64,000 nucleotides of DNA from contig CACYHR010000001.1 in the NCBI GenBank assembly GCA_902774265.1, positions 1 through 64,000 on the forward strand, given 5' to 3'. This document shows positions 37,999 to 46,396 of this stretch, one piece after another. Made by a program: the position numbers and the translations under genes. This DNA comes from an uncultured Eubacteriales bacterium (lineage in GTDB: Bacteria > Bacillota > Clostridia > Peptostreptococcales > Anaerovoracaceae). The notes below the pieces were generated by a model. That model saw nothing but the letters and a program-made list of their open reading frames with translations, had not been told where the DNA came from and ran no database searches. Positions within the stretch are counted from its first letter, which is position 1; each line of letters begins with the position of its first letter.

Positions 37999-39219
37999 AT
38001 GGATACTTTTAAATATTCTGCGATGTCCCGCGATGGTAAGCGGGTAAGCGGAGTTATCGAGGGATTCAATCAGATGGACGCGGCCTCCAAACTAAAGGAG
38101 ACCTATCCTATAGTGCTCAAAGTTGAGCCGGCGGAGGATAAGGGAAAAGTAGCTAATTTCTTGTCCGGTGATATCGGTGGCGCCAAGCTCAACGAAAAGG
38201 CATTCACTCTGATGTGCAGCCAGTTCGCTGTAATCCTCAAAGCAGGTATCCCTATCGCGAGGACTGTACGTCTTATCGGCGCGAAGATGACAGATAAGAC
38301 GCTTAAGAAAATACTGACACAGGTAGCTGATGATGTAGAATCCGGTCGTTCGCTATCGCTCAGCTTTTCCGAGAGAGGAAAAAAGATCATACCTCTGACA
38401 TTCCTCGAGACTATACACGCGGGCGAGGAAGCCGGTAATCTTGACACGGCCTTTGAATCCGCGAGCGAACACTACAAGAAACAGATGAAGCTCAAGGGCA
38501 AGGTTCGTGGGGCTATGATATACCCGACCTTCGTAATGCTGCTCGCTGTAGCGGTAGTAATAGTACTTATGGTCAAGGTAGTCCCGACCTTCACTGCGAT
38601 ATTTGAGGAACAGGGTAATCAACTTCCGACTATTACAAGATCACTGATAGCGCTTTCCCAGTTTTTCAGGAACAATTGGTATATACTGGTAGTTATAGGC
38701 CTGATGGTATTCGTCGGATTTAAACTTTACGGGAACACAGAATCGGGCCGAATGCAGCTGGCCATATGGGCGTTGAAACTGCCGGTGCTCGGGGAAATAA
38801 ACATACTGAGTGCATCCAGTCAGTTCGCCAACACCATGGCGATGATGCTGGGAGCAGGTCTGCCGCTCACCAAGGCAGTAACGATCACGGCAAGGACACT
38901 CAGCAATTATTATATAAGCACAGAGGTCGGCAAGATATCATCTGAACTCGAGGTAGGACATACTTTGGGCAAGACACTAAGAGAATCAGGATGTCTGCCT
39001 GATATACTGATAGATATGACGGCGGTCGGAGAGGAATCCGGAGAACTCGAATCCACATTGGGGATGACGGCAGATTATTATGATAACGAGCTGGAACAAG
39101 CAACGCAGAGGGCACTGGCCAAACTCGAGCCGGCAACCCTTGTATTCATGGGAGCGGTAGCAGGATACATAGTAATCGCTATCTATGTAGCTATGTTCTC
39201 GATGTACAACGGAATGTAA
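37999..39219 (+). CDS. pilC: Pilus inner-membrane platform protein PilC
   Basis: The protein has 406 aa with two T2SS-F domains (about residues 70-195 and 270-395) and three membrane helices (about 172-195, 220-242, 375-398). Signature segments FTLMCSQFAVILKAGIPIARTVRL and QFANTMAMMLGAGLPLTKAV mark the repeats. It anchors the ATPases and the growing pilus. A 127-nt gap without a terminator separates it from pilT. Confidence 0.95.
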   Translation: MDTFKYSAMSRDGKRVSGVIEGFNQMDAASKLKETYPIVLKVEPAEDKGKVANFLSGDIGGAKLNEKAFTLMCSQFAVILKAGIPIARTVRLIGAKMTDKTLKKILTQVADDVESGRSLSLSFSERGKKIIPLTFLETIHAGEEAGNLDTAFESASEHYKKQMKLKGKVRGAMIYPTFVMLLAVAVVIVLMVKVVPTFTAIFEEQGNQLPTITRSLIALSQFFRNNWYILVVIGLMVFVGFKLYGNTESGRMQLAIWALKLPVLGEINILSASSQFANTMAMMLGAGLPLTKAVTITARTLSNYYISTEVGKISSELEVGHTLGKTLRESGCLPDILIDMTAVGEESGELESTLGMTADYYDNELEQATQRALAKLEPATLVFMGAVAGYIVIAIYVAMFSMYNGM

Positions 39220-39239
39220 GAAATCTGATTAATGAAAAA

Positions 39240-39974
39240 ATGACCGGGATTGATATTAAAAGAAAACTGAATAGCAGATCAGGCGGAGCAAACCGCTTGG
39301 TGGTTATATTAGCGGTAATCGTATTGATCCTGCTTGTTGTGATATCGATACCGGCGTGGAAAGCATTCCAATACAGATCCGAATATCTGGCTTGTGAGCA
39401 GGCTATGAAATCGGCAAATGACGGACTCATTATCGAATACCTTGGCACATATGAGGAGGGGGATACAAAAGCAGCCCGTAAAGCACTGGATCAGATAATG
39501 GTTGCAAGACCGGATATATGCCCGAAACACGGCAATATATTCCTCGTTAAGGGGGCTGACGGTGTTTATACTACAGTGTGCGGACTGCATGACAAGGATG
39601 TAAGAGAGCGTACACGTTTAAACTCGACATACTGTCTGCGGAAGCTGAGAGAGTCGCGTAAGAAGCTTATAGACAAGGGAAACGAGGATCCGGGCGATAT
39701 AGTGATCACCAATAATGGCGAGCCGCTGACAATCACCCGTGTAAAAAAAGAAGAAATGATTCACCGCGGCACTAAGACAACCAATGGTTACGAAGGTGTT
39801 GTAGCATTCTACGGGGTCAAGGGCGATTTTGATTTTTCAGCCAAGGCTAAGGCGAAAAAGAGTAAGAAAAAAGTCAAAGATGGTGATGTTTGCTATTTCG
39901 TCTATGCCGATGAGGATTATTGCGCTATCTGGAGGATGCAGGACAACTGGACCGGTGACGCGTACGATGGCTAG
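39240..39974 (+). CDS. Pseudopilin-like protein of the pilus operon (244 aa)
   Basis: The protein has a short basic leader, a hydrophobic helix (about residues 19-42, LVVILAVIVLILLVVISIPA) followed by WKAFQYRSEYLACEQAM, and a C-terminal domain of about 190 residues. The layout imitates a minor pilin, but the cleavage motif is GANRLVVIL instead of GFTLxE: Phe+1 and Glu+5 are absent. It could be an uncleaved assembly factor or a minor pilin that no longer needs PilD. The start codon ATG 39240 has no good ribosome binding site. Function is inferred from position between pilC and pilD. Confidence 0.7.
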   Translation: MTGIDIKRKLNSRSGGANRLVVILAVIVLILLVVISIPAWKAFQYRSEYLACEQAMKSANDGLIIEYLGTYEEGDTKAARKALDQIMVARPDICPKHGNIFLVKGADGVYTTVCGLHDKDVRERTRLNSTYCLRKLRESRKKLIDKGNEDPGDIVITNNGEPLTITRVKKEEMIHRGTKTTNGYEGVVAFYGVKGDFDFSAKAKAKKSKKKVKDGDVCYFVYADEDYCAIWRMQDNWTGDAYDG

Positions 39975-40049
39975 GCGTAACGTTAAAGTGCCGGTTATGA
40001 GTGGACTGATTCTCAGTGAAGTTAGATAAATAAAGGAAATAGTCAATAA

Positions 40050-40910
40050 ATGATAAGCATATATGAATTCGGACCTCTGCTAATATATTTCGTAGTACTG
40101 GCGGCGGTATTCGGCGCATGCATGGGTTCATTCTTGAACTGTGCGGCATGGCGCTCTGTACACGGGGAATCCGTACTAAAAGGACGCAGTCACTGCACGA
40201 CATGCGGGCATGAACTCGGATTTGTCGATCTGATCCCAGTATTTGGCTGGCTGATACGAAAAGGACGCTGCCATTACTGTGGCGAAAAGATCCCGGCAAG
40301 GTATCCGCTGACGGAGCTGGTATTCGCGGCACTCACAGTGCTGTGTCTGCTGAGATTCGATCTTACGATAGAGTGTCTGCGTAATTACATATTCATTTGT
40401 GTGCTGTTCGTGCTGACGCTGACAGATATAGATGATATGATCATCCCGGATGGCTGTCATATAATTGCTGCGATTACATGGATTGTAACAGCACCGTTTA
40501 TATATGACGGATGGGGACAGGCACTTTCACATGTAGCTGCCGGGCTGATATTCGGAGGAGGATTGCTTGCAGTCTCACTGATAATGGATAAGATGATGGG
40601 CCGCGATACCATGGGCGGAGGCGATATCAAGCTGTTCGGTGTGGTTGGACTTTATCTCGGAATAATAGGAACTTTGTTCTGTATGATAATAGCTTGCATA
40701 GCAGGGCTTTTGTTCAGCGTAATACGCAGAGGAAGAGGCAGAGCAGCAACAGAAAAGGATCACGAAGTCGGCGACTCTGAATCTGCATATGACGAAGACG
40801 AAGTGCCCGAAAAAGCATTTCCGTTTGGACCGTGGATCGCAATTGCCGCAGCATTTATGCTGCTGTACGGGGAACCGATAATAAACTGGTATCTGGGCCT
40901 GATGGGTTAA
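40050..40910 (+). CDS. pilD: Prepilin peptidase PilD
   Basis: The protein has 286 aa. It has GSFLNCAAWR, a cytoplasmic domain with the zinc cysteines CTTC and CHYC, and the A24 aspartyl active-site residues Asp126 (in LTDID) and Asp192 (GGGDIK). Several helices span the membrane. It cleaves prepilin leaders after Gly and N-methylates the new N-terminal Phe, serving the pilins at 43740 and 48801. An acidic insertion (about residues 228-252) lies before the last helix. Confidence 0.95.
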   Translation: MISIYEFGPLLIYFVVLAAVFGACMGSFLNCAAWRSVHGESVLKGRSHCTTCGHELGFVDLIPVFGWLIRKGRCHYCGEKIPARYPLTELVFAALTVLCLLRFDLTIECLRNYIFICVLFVLTLTDIDDMIIPDGCHIIAAITWIVTAPFIYDGWGQALSHVAAGLIFGGGLLAVSLIMDKMMGRDTMGGGDIKLFGVVGLYLGIIGTLFCMIIACIAGLLFSVIRRGRGRAATEKDHEVGDSESAYDEDEVPEKAFPFGPWIAIAAAFMLLYGEPIINWYLGLMG

Positions 40911-41008
40911 TGGATTGATGCAATAAATTGTGAATCTTAATCTGAATTAATAATGAGAGACTCGCATATAACTATATAATTGCCAATAATGATAAATGGA
41001 GTAATGTA

Positions 41009-42079
41009 ATGGCACTATTTGGGAAGAAGAAAACAATACTCGGAGTTGACATAGGACATGATCAGCTTAAACTGGCACTGGTCGATGACGGTGTAGTGAT
41101 TGCAGCTGCATCTGCAGCGATGCCTGAAAACCTGCTCAGAGATGGTGAACTGACATCGCTGGACACTATGTCGGATCTTATAAAGCAGACCATGAAGGAG
41201 AATAATATCAAGGCCAATCATGCTGCACTGGTGCTGCCTAATGAGTCTGTATATGTCAAGAATGTATCTGTGCCGATGATGACTACGGACCAGCTGGCAT
41301 ACAACCTGCCATTTGAATTCAACGATTATATTACCGGCGAGGTATCTGACTATATATTCGATTATGCTGTGCTTCCAAAGGAAGATAACGGAGAAGAGGA
41401 TGATCAGGCAGGTGAAAAGCAGGCTGATGCGGATCCTTTCCTTCAGGAGGAAGAGGAACCAATAGAGAGTCTTGAACTGATGGCGGTCGGAGCTCCCAAC
41501 TCTATCATAACAGAATCCCAGAGTATGCTCAGGAAGGCAGGGCTCAGAATGGTCAAAACTGCACCTGCGTTATGTACATATATATCACTGATCCGCAAGC
41601 AGAAGGATACTCTGATGCAGGAATATGAAGAATTCGGCATACTGGATCTCGGATATAACTCGATCAGGATGTATATGTATAAAGGTGACCGGCATGTTGC
41701 GACCCGTGTCCTGGAGATAGGTCTCAGATCACTTGACAGTGTAATCGCCGATATATACGGAGTAGAGGTACATCTGGCGCATACATATCTGATGGCTAAC
41801 TTTGACAAATGTCTCGAAAAAGAAGAGTGTATGAACAGTTTTGAGAATATAGCTGTCGAGCTGATGCGTGCGATGAATTTCTACAGATTCAGTAATCCGG
41901 ACAGCACCATGACCGATATGTGGCTGTGCGGAGGCGGTGCAGTAATCAGACCGCTTACAGATGCTATAGGTGAGATGCTGGATATGAGACTTCATACAGC
42001 TTCCGAACTGGTGATAGGTGGAGACGATATACCTGAATGCAACAGCTTCGTGCAGGCTATAGGCATCACAATGGACTGA
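41009..42079 (+). CDS. pilM: Pilus assembly ATPase-like protein PilM
   Basis: The protein has 356 aa with an actin-like fold as in PilM/FtsA: ILGVDIGHDQLKLALV, LDLGYNSIRMYMY and LCGGGAVIRPLTDAI. An acidic loop (about residues 128-152) is inserted. It binds the cytoplasmic N-terminus of PilN and forms the ring under the platform. Confidence 0.88.
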   Translation: MALFGKKKTILGVDIGHDQLKLALVDDGVVIAAASAAMPENLLRDGELTSLDTMSDLIKQTMKENNIKANHAALVLPNESVYVKNVSVPMMTTDQLAYNLPFEFNDYITGEVSDYIFDYAVLPKEDNGEEDDQAGEKQADADPFLQEEEEPIESLELMAVGAPNSIITESQSMLRKAGLRMVKTAPALCTYISLIRKQKDTLMQEYEEFGILDLGYNSIRMYMYKGDRHVATRVLEIGLRSLDSVIADIYGVEVHLAHTYLMANFDKCLEKEECMNSFENIAVELMRAMNFYRFSNPDSTMTDMWLCGGGAVIRPLTDAIGEMLDMRLHTASELVIGGDDIPECNSFVQAIGITMD

Positions 42080-42133
42080 TGCGGCGAGTATTTCACTGAA
42101 CTGATCGCCGATTATCAATGGGAGGACATATAA

Positions 42134-42928
42134 GTGGCTCTTTTCAAAAAGCAATCAATGATAAAAATTAATAAGCCCGAAAAAGAGAAGAAGGAAAAGG
42201 TTCCTAAGGCTCCTCGTGCTCCAAAAAAGGCCGGAGATAATCCGCTGTCTAAGGACCTCAAGGATATTAAGTTCAGCGATCTGAAGGACGCTGTACAAAA
42301 CGCTTCTCTGACACGTGGCAAGCTTCCGACCAAGACATCGATAAACCTGATGCCAAAGGATGACAATGCAATCGATATGCGCAGGATGATTCCTCTTATT
42401 GTTCTGATTGTCTTAGTGGCAGTGTTGGTGGGGAAATTCTTTGTCGTAGATAAGCTGGTTGAGATGTCTCAGGCACAGTCACATGTTGCAGAGATGCAGG
42501 CTGAATTGAATGAGGCTTATGCCACTATTGAGCAAATGGGCAATGTAGAAGAACAGTATGCTCATTATACATATTCCGGTATGACAGAAGAGGAGTTGAA
42601 TCTTGTTGACCGTACTGATGTAATGAAACTGGCACAGGCTGCTATCAACACAGGTGTTAAGCTGCAGAGCTGGTCAGTCACAGGAAACATGATGACCATG
42701 CAGGTAAGAGCCGGGACTCTGCAAAAGCTGAATCAGACCGCACAGGCTCTAGAAAAGAAAAAAATTGTAGAACGCTGTGTTATAAATACAGCCAATAAGA
42801 GCACAGTGCGTATTGCACTTGATAAAGAAGGTAAATATGTAACAGCAACATACATCCTTTATCTGCAAAATCCTGACACTGTAGATATAGCCGAGGAACA
42901 GGCCAAACTGGAGGAGGGTGCAGAGTAA
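42134..42928 (+). CDS. pilN: PilN-like pilus assembly protein
   Basis: The protein has 264 aa from a GTG start at 42134 with GGGAGGA (42120-42126). A basic, Lys-rich cytoplasmic tail contains SINLMPKDD, the PilN-type motif that binds PilM. One helix (about residues 82-103) and a coiled extracellular domain follow. The long Lys/Pro-rich N-terminus is more extended than in Gram-negative PilN. It overlaps the next gene by 1 nt. Confidence 0.82.
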   Translation: MALFKKQSMIKINKPEKEKKEKVPKAPRAPKKAGDNPLSKDLKDIKFSDLKDAVQNASLTRGKLPTKTSINLMPKDDNAIDMRRMIPLIVLIVLVAVLVGKFFVVDKLVEMSQAQSHVAEMQAELNEAYATIEQMGNVEEQYAHYTYSGMTEEELNLVDRTDVMKLAQAAINTGVKLQSWSVTGNMMTMQVRAGTLQKLNQTAQALEKKKIVERCVINTANKSTVRIALDKEGKYVTATYILYLQNPDTVDIAEEQAKLEEGAE

Positions 42929-43542
42929 TGAAGATAATGAGCAGAAACTTTACCAGAGTAGAAAAAATATTGCTGGTATTATTCTCAATCATAATAATCG
43001 GTTTGCTGTATTATAAGTTTATATATGTAACAGTTAATGAATCGATTTTTGCATCAAATACTGAAGCCCAATCTCTTCAGACAGAGCTGGATACAGCTAA
43101 AGCCAGGGCGGAAGAAATAACTAAAATGGAGGCGGAACTAGAGGATATAAAGCATCAGCCTAATGTCAGCCGCATGCCTAGCTATAACAACAGCAAGGTT
43201 GAGACAGCATTTCTGAACACAGTATTGGCGGGAATACCTGACTATTCGATCACATTTGCCAATGTCACCAGAAACGGTGATCAGATCAGGCGAAGCTTTA
43301 CTCTGCAGTTCAGATGCAAAAACTTTAAGACTGCGCAAAGGATAATGAGAGATATCAATGCTTGCGAATACAGATGCCAGATAGGAGATGTAAACTGCAG
43401 TATAGCTGATAATGGAGAGTGCAGCATGGCTATGACAGCTACATTCTTTGAAACCATGGTTGGAGGAACGCCGGACTCTGCATTGCCAAAGGATGAGGCA
43501 GCAACTAACGAAGACGATGGCGTCGATCCTCTGCTGAAATGA
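42928..43542 (+). CDS. pilO: PilO-like pilus assembly protein
   Basis: The protein has 204 aa. A short cytoplasmic tail, one helix (about residues 12-32: ILLVLFSIIIIGLLYYKFIY), a coiled coil (about 45-70) and a ferredoxin-like extracellular domain match PilO. The ATG overlaps the pilN stop (TAATG), indicating coupled translation. It is the last of the assembly genes before the pilin, which has its own promoter. Confidence 0.8.
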   Translation: MKIMSRNFTRVEKILLVLFSIIIIGLLYYKFIYVTVNESIFASNTEAQSLQTELDTAKARAEEITKMEAELEDIKHQPNVSRMPSYNNSKVETAFLNTVLAGIPDYSITFANVTRNGDQIRRSFTLQFRCKNFKTAQRIMRDINACEYRCQIGDVNCSIADNGECSMAMTATFFETMVGGTPDSALPKDEAATNEDDGVDPLLK

Positions 43543-43704
43543 TGAAAAGCAATTTTTGCGTCAATAATTTGTCAATTTACCCGCAACAAAACCGCAATAA
43601 TTAATAAAATATTGCGAAATGTATTGAAAAATCAGGGTATATAGTTTAAAATCTAATTGTAAGTTTCGTTCGGGCGTTCAGACGGCCGAGTGAGTGTCCG
43701 AATG

Positions 43705-43725
43705 TGCTATAATTCTACATGTAGA
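43705..43725 (+). promoter_or_regulatory. Extended -10 promoter and palindrome before the pilin gene
   Basis: TGC-TATAAT (43705-43713) is an extended -10 box without a clear -35. The perfect palindrome TCTACATGTAGA (43714-43725) lies at the expected start site, suggesting an operator. It gives the pilin its own transcript, fitting a need for far more pilin than assembly proteins. Confidence 0.65.
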
Positions 43726-43739
43726 AAAGGAGAAAAATT

Positions 43740-44162
43740 ATGGAGAGAAAGAACAATAAGAAAGGTTTCACACTGGCTGAACTGCTCATCGTAGTAGCAA
43801 TCATCGCAGTACTTGTAGCTATCGCTATTCCTATCTTCACAAGTCAGCTTGAGAAGTCCAGAGAGGCTACAGACCTTGCTAACATCAGATCTGGTTATGC
43901 TGAAGTAGTAACAGCTTATTTAACAGGCGATACTAGTGCTTCTGTTGAAGTTCCTCTGAAGCAGACTAAGGATAGTTGGCAGACTTTTAATGGCGATGAC
44001 AGCAAAGTTTATGTAGGCTCAGAAATCAATTCTAAGAGCACAAGCTCGGGAAGTTCATCAACTACTGGTCAAGCACAAGTTAAGGGTACTCCTAAGAAGG
44101 GTGGAAAAGCTGTTATTACTATTGATGATAAGGAAGGTACAGTAACAATAGAATGTAAATAA
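43740..44162 (+). CDS. pilA: Type IV pilin (major pilin candidate)
   Basis: The protein has 140 aa. The class III leader MERKNNKKG is followed by FTLAELLIVVAIIAVLVAIA with Phe+1 and Glu+5, then QLEKSREATDLANIR and a short globular domain with a Ser/Thr-rich segment (KSTSSGSSSTTGQ) that offers O-glycosylation sites. PilD would cut after Gly9. AAAGGAG precedes the ATG, and a terminator follows. Confidence 0.93.
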   Translation: MERKNNKKGFTLAELLIVVAIIAVLVAIAIPIFTSQLEKSREATDLANIRSGYAEVVTAYLTGDTSASVEVPLKQTKDSWQTFNGDDSKVYVGSEINSKSTSSGSSSTTGQAQVKGTPKKGGKAVITIDDKEGTVTIECK

Positions 44163-44211
44163 TAATAGCATTGTATTGGGAGTTTTTTTAATAATTAATA
44201 TGCAATATAAT

Positions 44212-44240
44212 AAAGGCTTCGTCTTATTGGCGAAGCCTTT
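44212..44240 (+). terminator. Terminator between pilin and glycan ligase genes
   Basis: AAAGGCTTCG (44212-44221) and CGAAGCCTTT (44231-44240) pair perfectly; the downstream tract is TTTATATATAT, so it is moderate. It allows partial read-through into the ligase gene 25 nt on. Confidence 0.75.
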
Positions 44241-44264
44241 ATATATATCGTAGTACGCAGAATT

Positions 44265-45659
44265 ATGAGTTATGATAAATCATTATTGAAAAGAGAAATT
44301 CGTATTGCTAAATTCAAACCAATAAAAAATTATGCGAAACTACACATTATAAATATTAATTCTGAGCGGATAGCAATGCTCTGCATATCAGTTTATATTG
44401 CTGCTCCTCTTTTAATGTCTATTATTGCTACTATCCATCACAATATAGATTACACTACTGTAACATACGAAAATATGTTCAGGAAATGTATTCAACCAGT
44501 GACAACTGTAACGGGCATTACAGCAATCATTGTGTATTGTTTTTATTATTTTGCTACTAGCAATAATATATTGATATCCATAAAAAAGAGTATTAATAAT
44601 AATAAAACTTATATAGTTTTTGTTCTGGTGACACTATTCATGGTTGCATCGTATAAATATAATGGAGCTAATTACTTCACCATATTTGGAGCTGCAAATC
44701 TTGGGGAATCTTTTTATATTAAGGTGAAATATTTTGTTCTACTTCTACCTGTTGGAATGATCATCGCTGATGAGAAAATAAAAAGAGGATTGCTTCGTTC
44801 ATTAATGATTGTAAGCGATTTCATGGTACCGGTAGCTTTCTTTCTGTGGAAAACACAACTTACATCACATTATTTTACTGACTGGCAGCCAGCATTCACA
44901 TGCATATTTACGAATATCAATTATTACGGTTATTTCCTTTCGATAGTAACCTCTTTGTCTGCAGCAATGTTTGTGATAGAGAGGGAAACTATATGGAAGA
45001 GGGCAGCACTGTTCTCACTTGTGCTAAACACAGTTGCATTGTCTTTTGACAATACGATGGGCGCGTGGATCGGATGTCTATTCGCGTGCATATTTAACAT
45101 TATAGTTTTTCACATGCGTGACGGACATGGAAATAAAGCTGCAATTTTTGCTTTTGAAATATTTGTTATAACTTTGATATTAACAGGTATTTTTAATGGA
45201 TTCATGATAAATAACATCAAAATGTTACTGACAGATATTGGTTTGATTGCATTCGACCCTATGTCTGAAGAAGCGATGGCAGCTGGTTCAGGAAGATGGA
45301 TATTGTGGGTAAATTCCATGAAGTTGATAAAGGAAAACCCACTATTTGGTATTGGACATGAGGGAATTATAGCAAATAGATTATATGAAGTCATAGGTTT
45401 AAATAGACCTCATAACGAGTATATTGAATATGCGTTGTTTTACGGAATACCTGCAGGTGTATTGTATTTTACAGGCTGTTTCAGCGTGTATATGAGAGCC
45501 TTGAAAGAAAAGGCGAAACTGGATGATTTGACCATGGTCGCACTTGTTTCAGCATTCGGTTATCTTGTCGGAGCCTTTTTCGGGTTGACATTATACTGTA
45601 CTACCCCATATTTGTTTATCATGTTAGGGTTGGGATATGTGCATTTAGAGAAATCATAA
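44265..45659 (+). CDS. O-antigen ligase/Wzy_C-family membrane protein
   Basis: The protein has 464 aa and about ten to twelve hydrophobic helices with a large loop before the last pair. The Wzy_C signature region is visible: NPLFGIGHEGIIANRLYEV and RPHNEYIEYALFYGIPAGVLY. The family includes O-antigen ligases and the pilin O-oligosaccharyltransferases (TfpO/PilO type), whose genes lie directly after pilin genes, as here. AT-rich codon use differs from the pilus operon. Transfer of a lipid-linked glycan to pilin is the favoured inference; polymerisation of a wall glycan is the alternative. Confidence 0.85.
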   Translation: MSYDKSLLKREIRIAKFKPIKNYAKLHIININSERIAMLCISVYIAAPLLMSIIATIHHNIDYTTVTYENMFRKCIQPVTTVTGITAIIVYCFYYFATSNNILISIKKSINNNKTYIVFVLVTLFMVASYKYNGANYFTIFGAANLGESFYIKVKYFVLLLPVGMIIADEKIKRGLLRSLMIVSDFMVPVAFFLWKTQLTSHYFTDWQPAFTCIFTNINYYGYFLSIVTSLSAAMFVIERETIWKRAALFSLVLNTVALSFDNTMGAWIGCLFACIFNIIVFHMRDGHGNKAAIFAFEIFVITLILTGIFNGFMINNIKMLLTDIGLIAFDPMSEEAMAAGSGRWILWVNSMKLIKENPLFGIGHEGIIANRLYEVIGLNRPHNEYIEYALFYGIPAGVLYFTGCFSVYMRALKEKAKLDDLTMVALVSAFGYLVGAFFGLTLYCTTPYLFIMLGLGYVHLEKS

Positions 45660-45685
45660 TGTCTGATATTTCCCACCTGCCTTGC

Positions 45686-46396
45686 TTACAAAGAAGAGCG
45701 GAACCGAATGAAGTCATGTACAGCCCGGCAGCCAATGCCGGCTATTTTTCTATAATTAAGTTTGTTATTGCCGGCGTGTCGCTTTCCAAAGCTTATCTCA
45801 CGGAAAAGCAACTTATCATTGTTGCTGACAAAGAATACCGTGAGCATAACATTAGGAAGATTGTAGTGCTCGGGCATTTTACTGATATATTTGTCCACTT
45901 TAGAGGATCTCATTAGACGGAAAGGAGCATTTGCATCCGGAACCCGTACTCTGAATATACAAAAGAGAATAAGGCAAAGAACATCTTCAATAAGCTTGCG
46001 CTTCAATCCGTCTCCACGTTTTCGCCTATAGCCAATAATGGCATCATATTCCATACGCTGATTCCAGAAGTCTTGAAATTCCGATGCTTTTGTCTGACCA
46101 TCAGAATCTGTCTGGAAGATATAATCACTGCCATTCCTTATAGCATATCTGTAACCAAACAGCAGTGTATCACCGTGCCCTCCGTTTTCTTTGTGGAGCA
46201 CGGTAAGTAATGGTCTGCTAACAGAGTATCCGTTGAGCAATCGGTATGTGTCATCTGTGCTGCCGTCATCAATAATAACGAGACGGCTGTCATTGGAATG
46301 TATACCTTCGATGACAGGATACCATTCGTTGATCAGTTCATCAATATTGGCTTGTTCGTTGTATGCAGGAATAATAATGTATAATGAATCTTTCAC
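45686..46396 (-). CDS. Family 2 glycosyltransferase (DPMS/GtrB-like)
   Basis: The protein has 236 aa. IIIPAYNEQANIDELI, VIIDDGSTDDTYRLL and FQTDSDGQ show the GT-A fold with the DxD-type metal site. The family links a sugar from a nucleotide donor to undecaprenyl phosphate. Unlike GtrB proteins it lacks the two C-terminal helices. Its start overlaps the end of the gene at 46393 by 4 nt, so both are one leftward operon. Confidence 0.88.
   Translation of the reverse strand: MKDSLYIIIPAYNEQANIDELINEWYPVIEGIHSNDSRLVIIDDGSTDDTYRLLNGYSVSRPLLTVLHKENGGHGDTLLFGYRYAIRNGSDYIFQTDSDGQTKASEFQDFWNQRMEYDAIIGYRRKRGDGLKRKLIEDVLCLILFCIFRVRVPDANAPFRLMRSSKVDKYISKMPEHYNLPNVMLTVFFVSNNDKLLFREISFGKRHAGNNKLNYRKIAGIGCRAVHDFIRFRSSL

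Noticed and set aside
45659-45916. Rightward frame after the ligase gene
   Set aside because: It is antisense to the GT2 gene, which has clear catalytic motifs.
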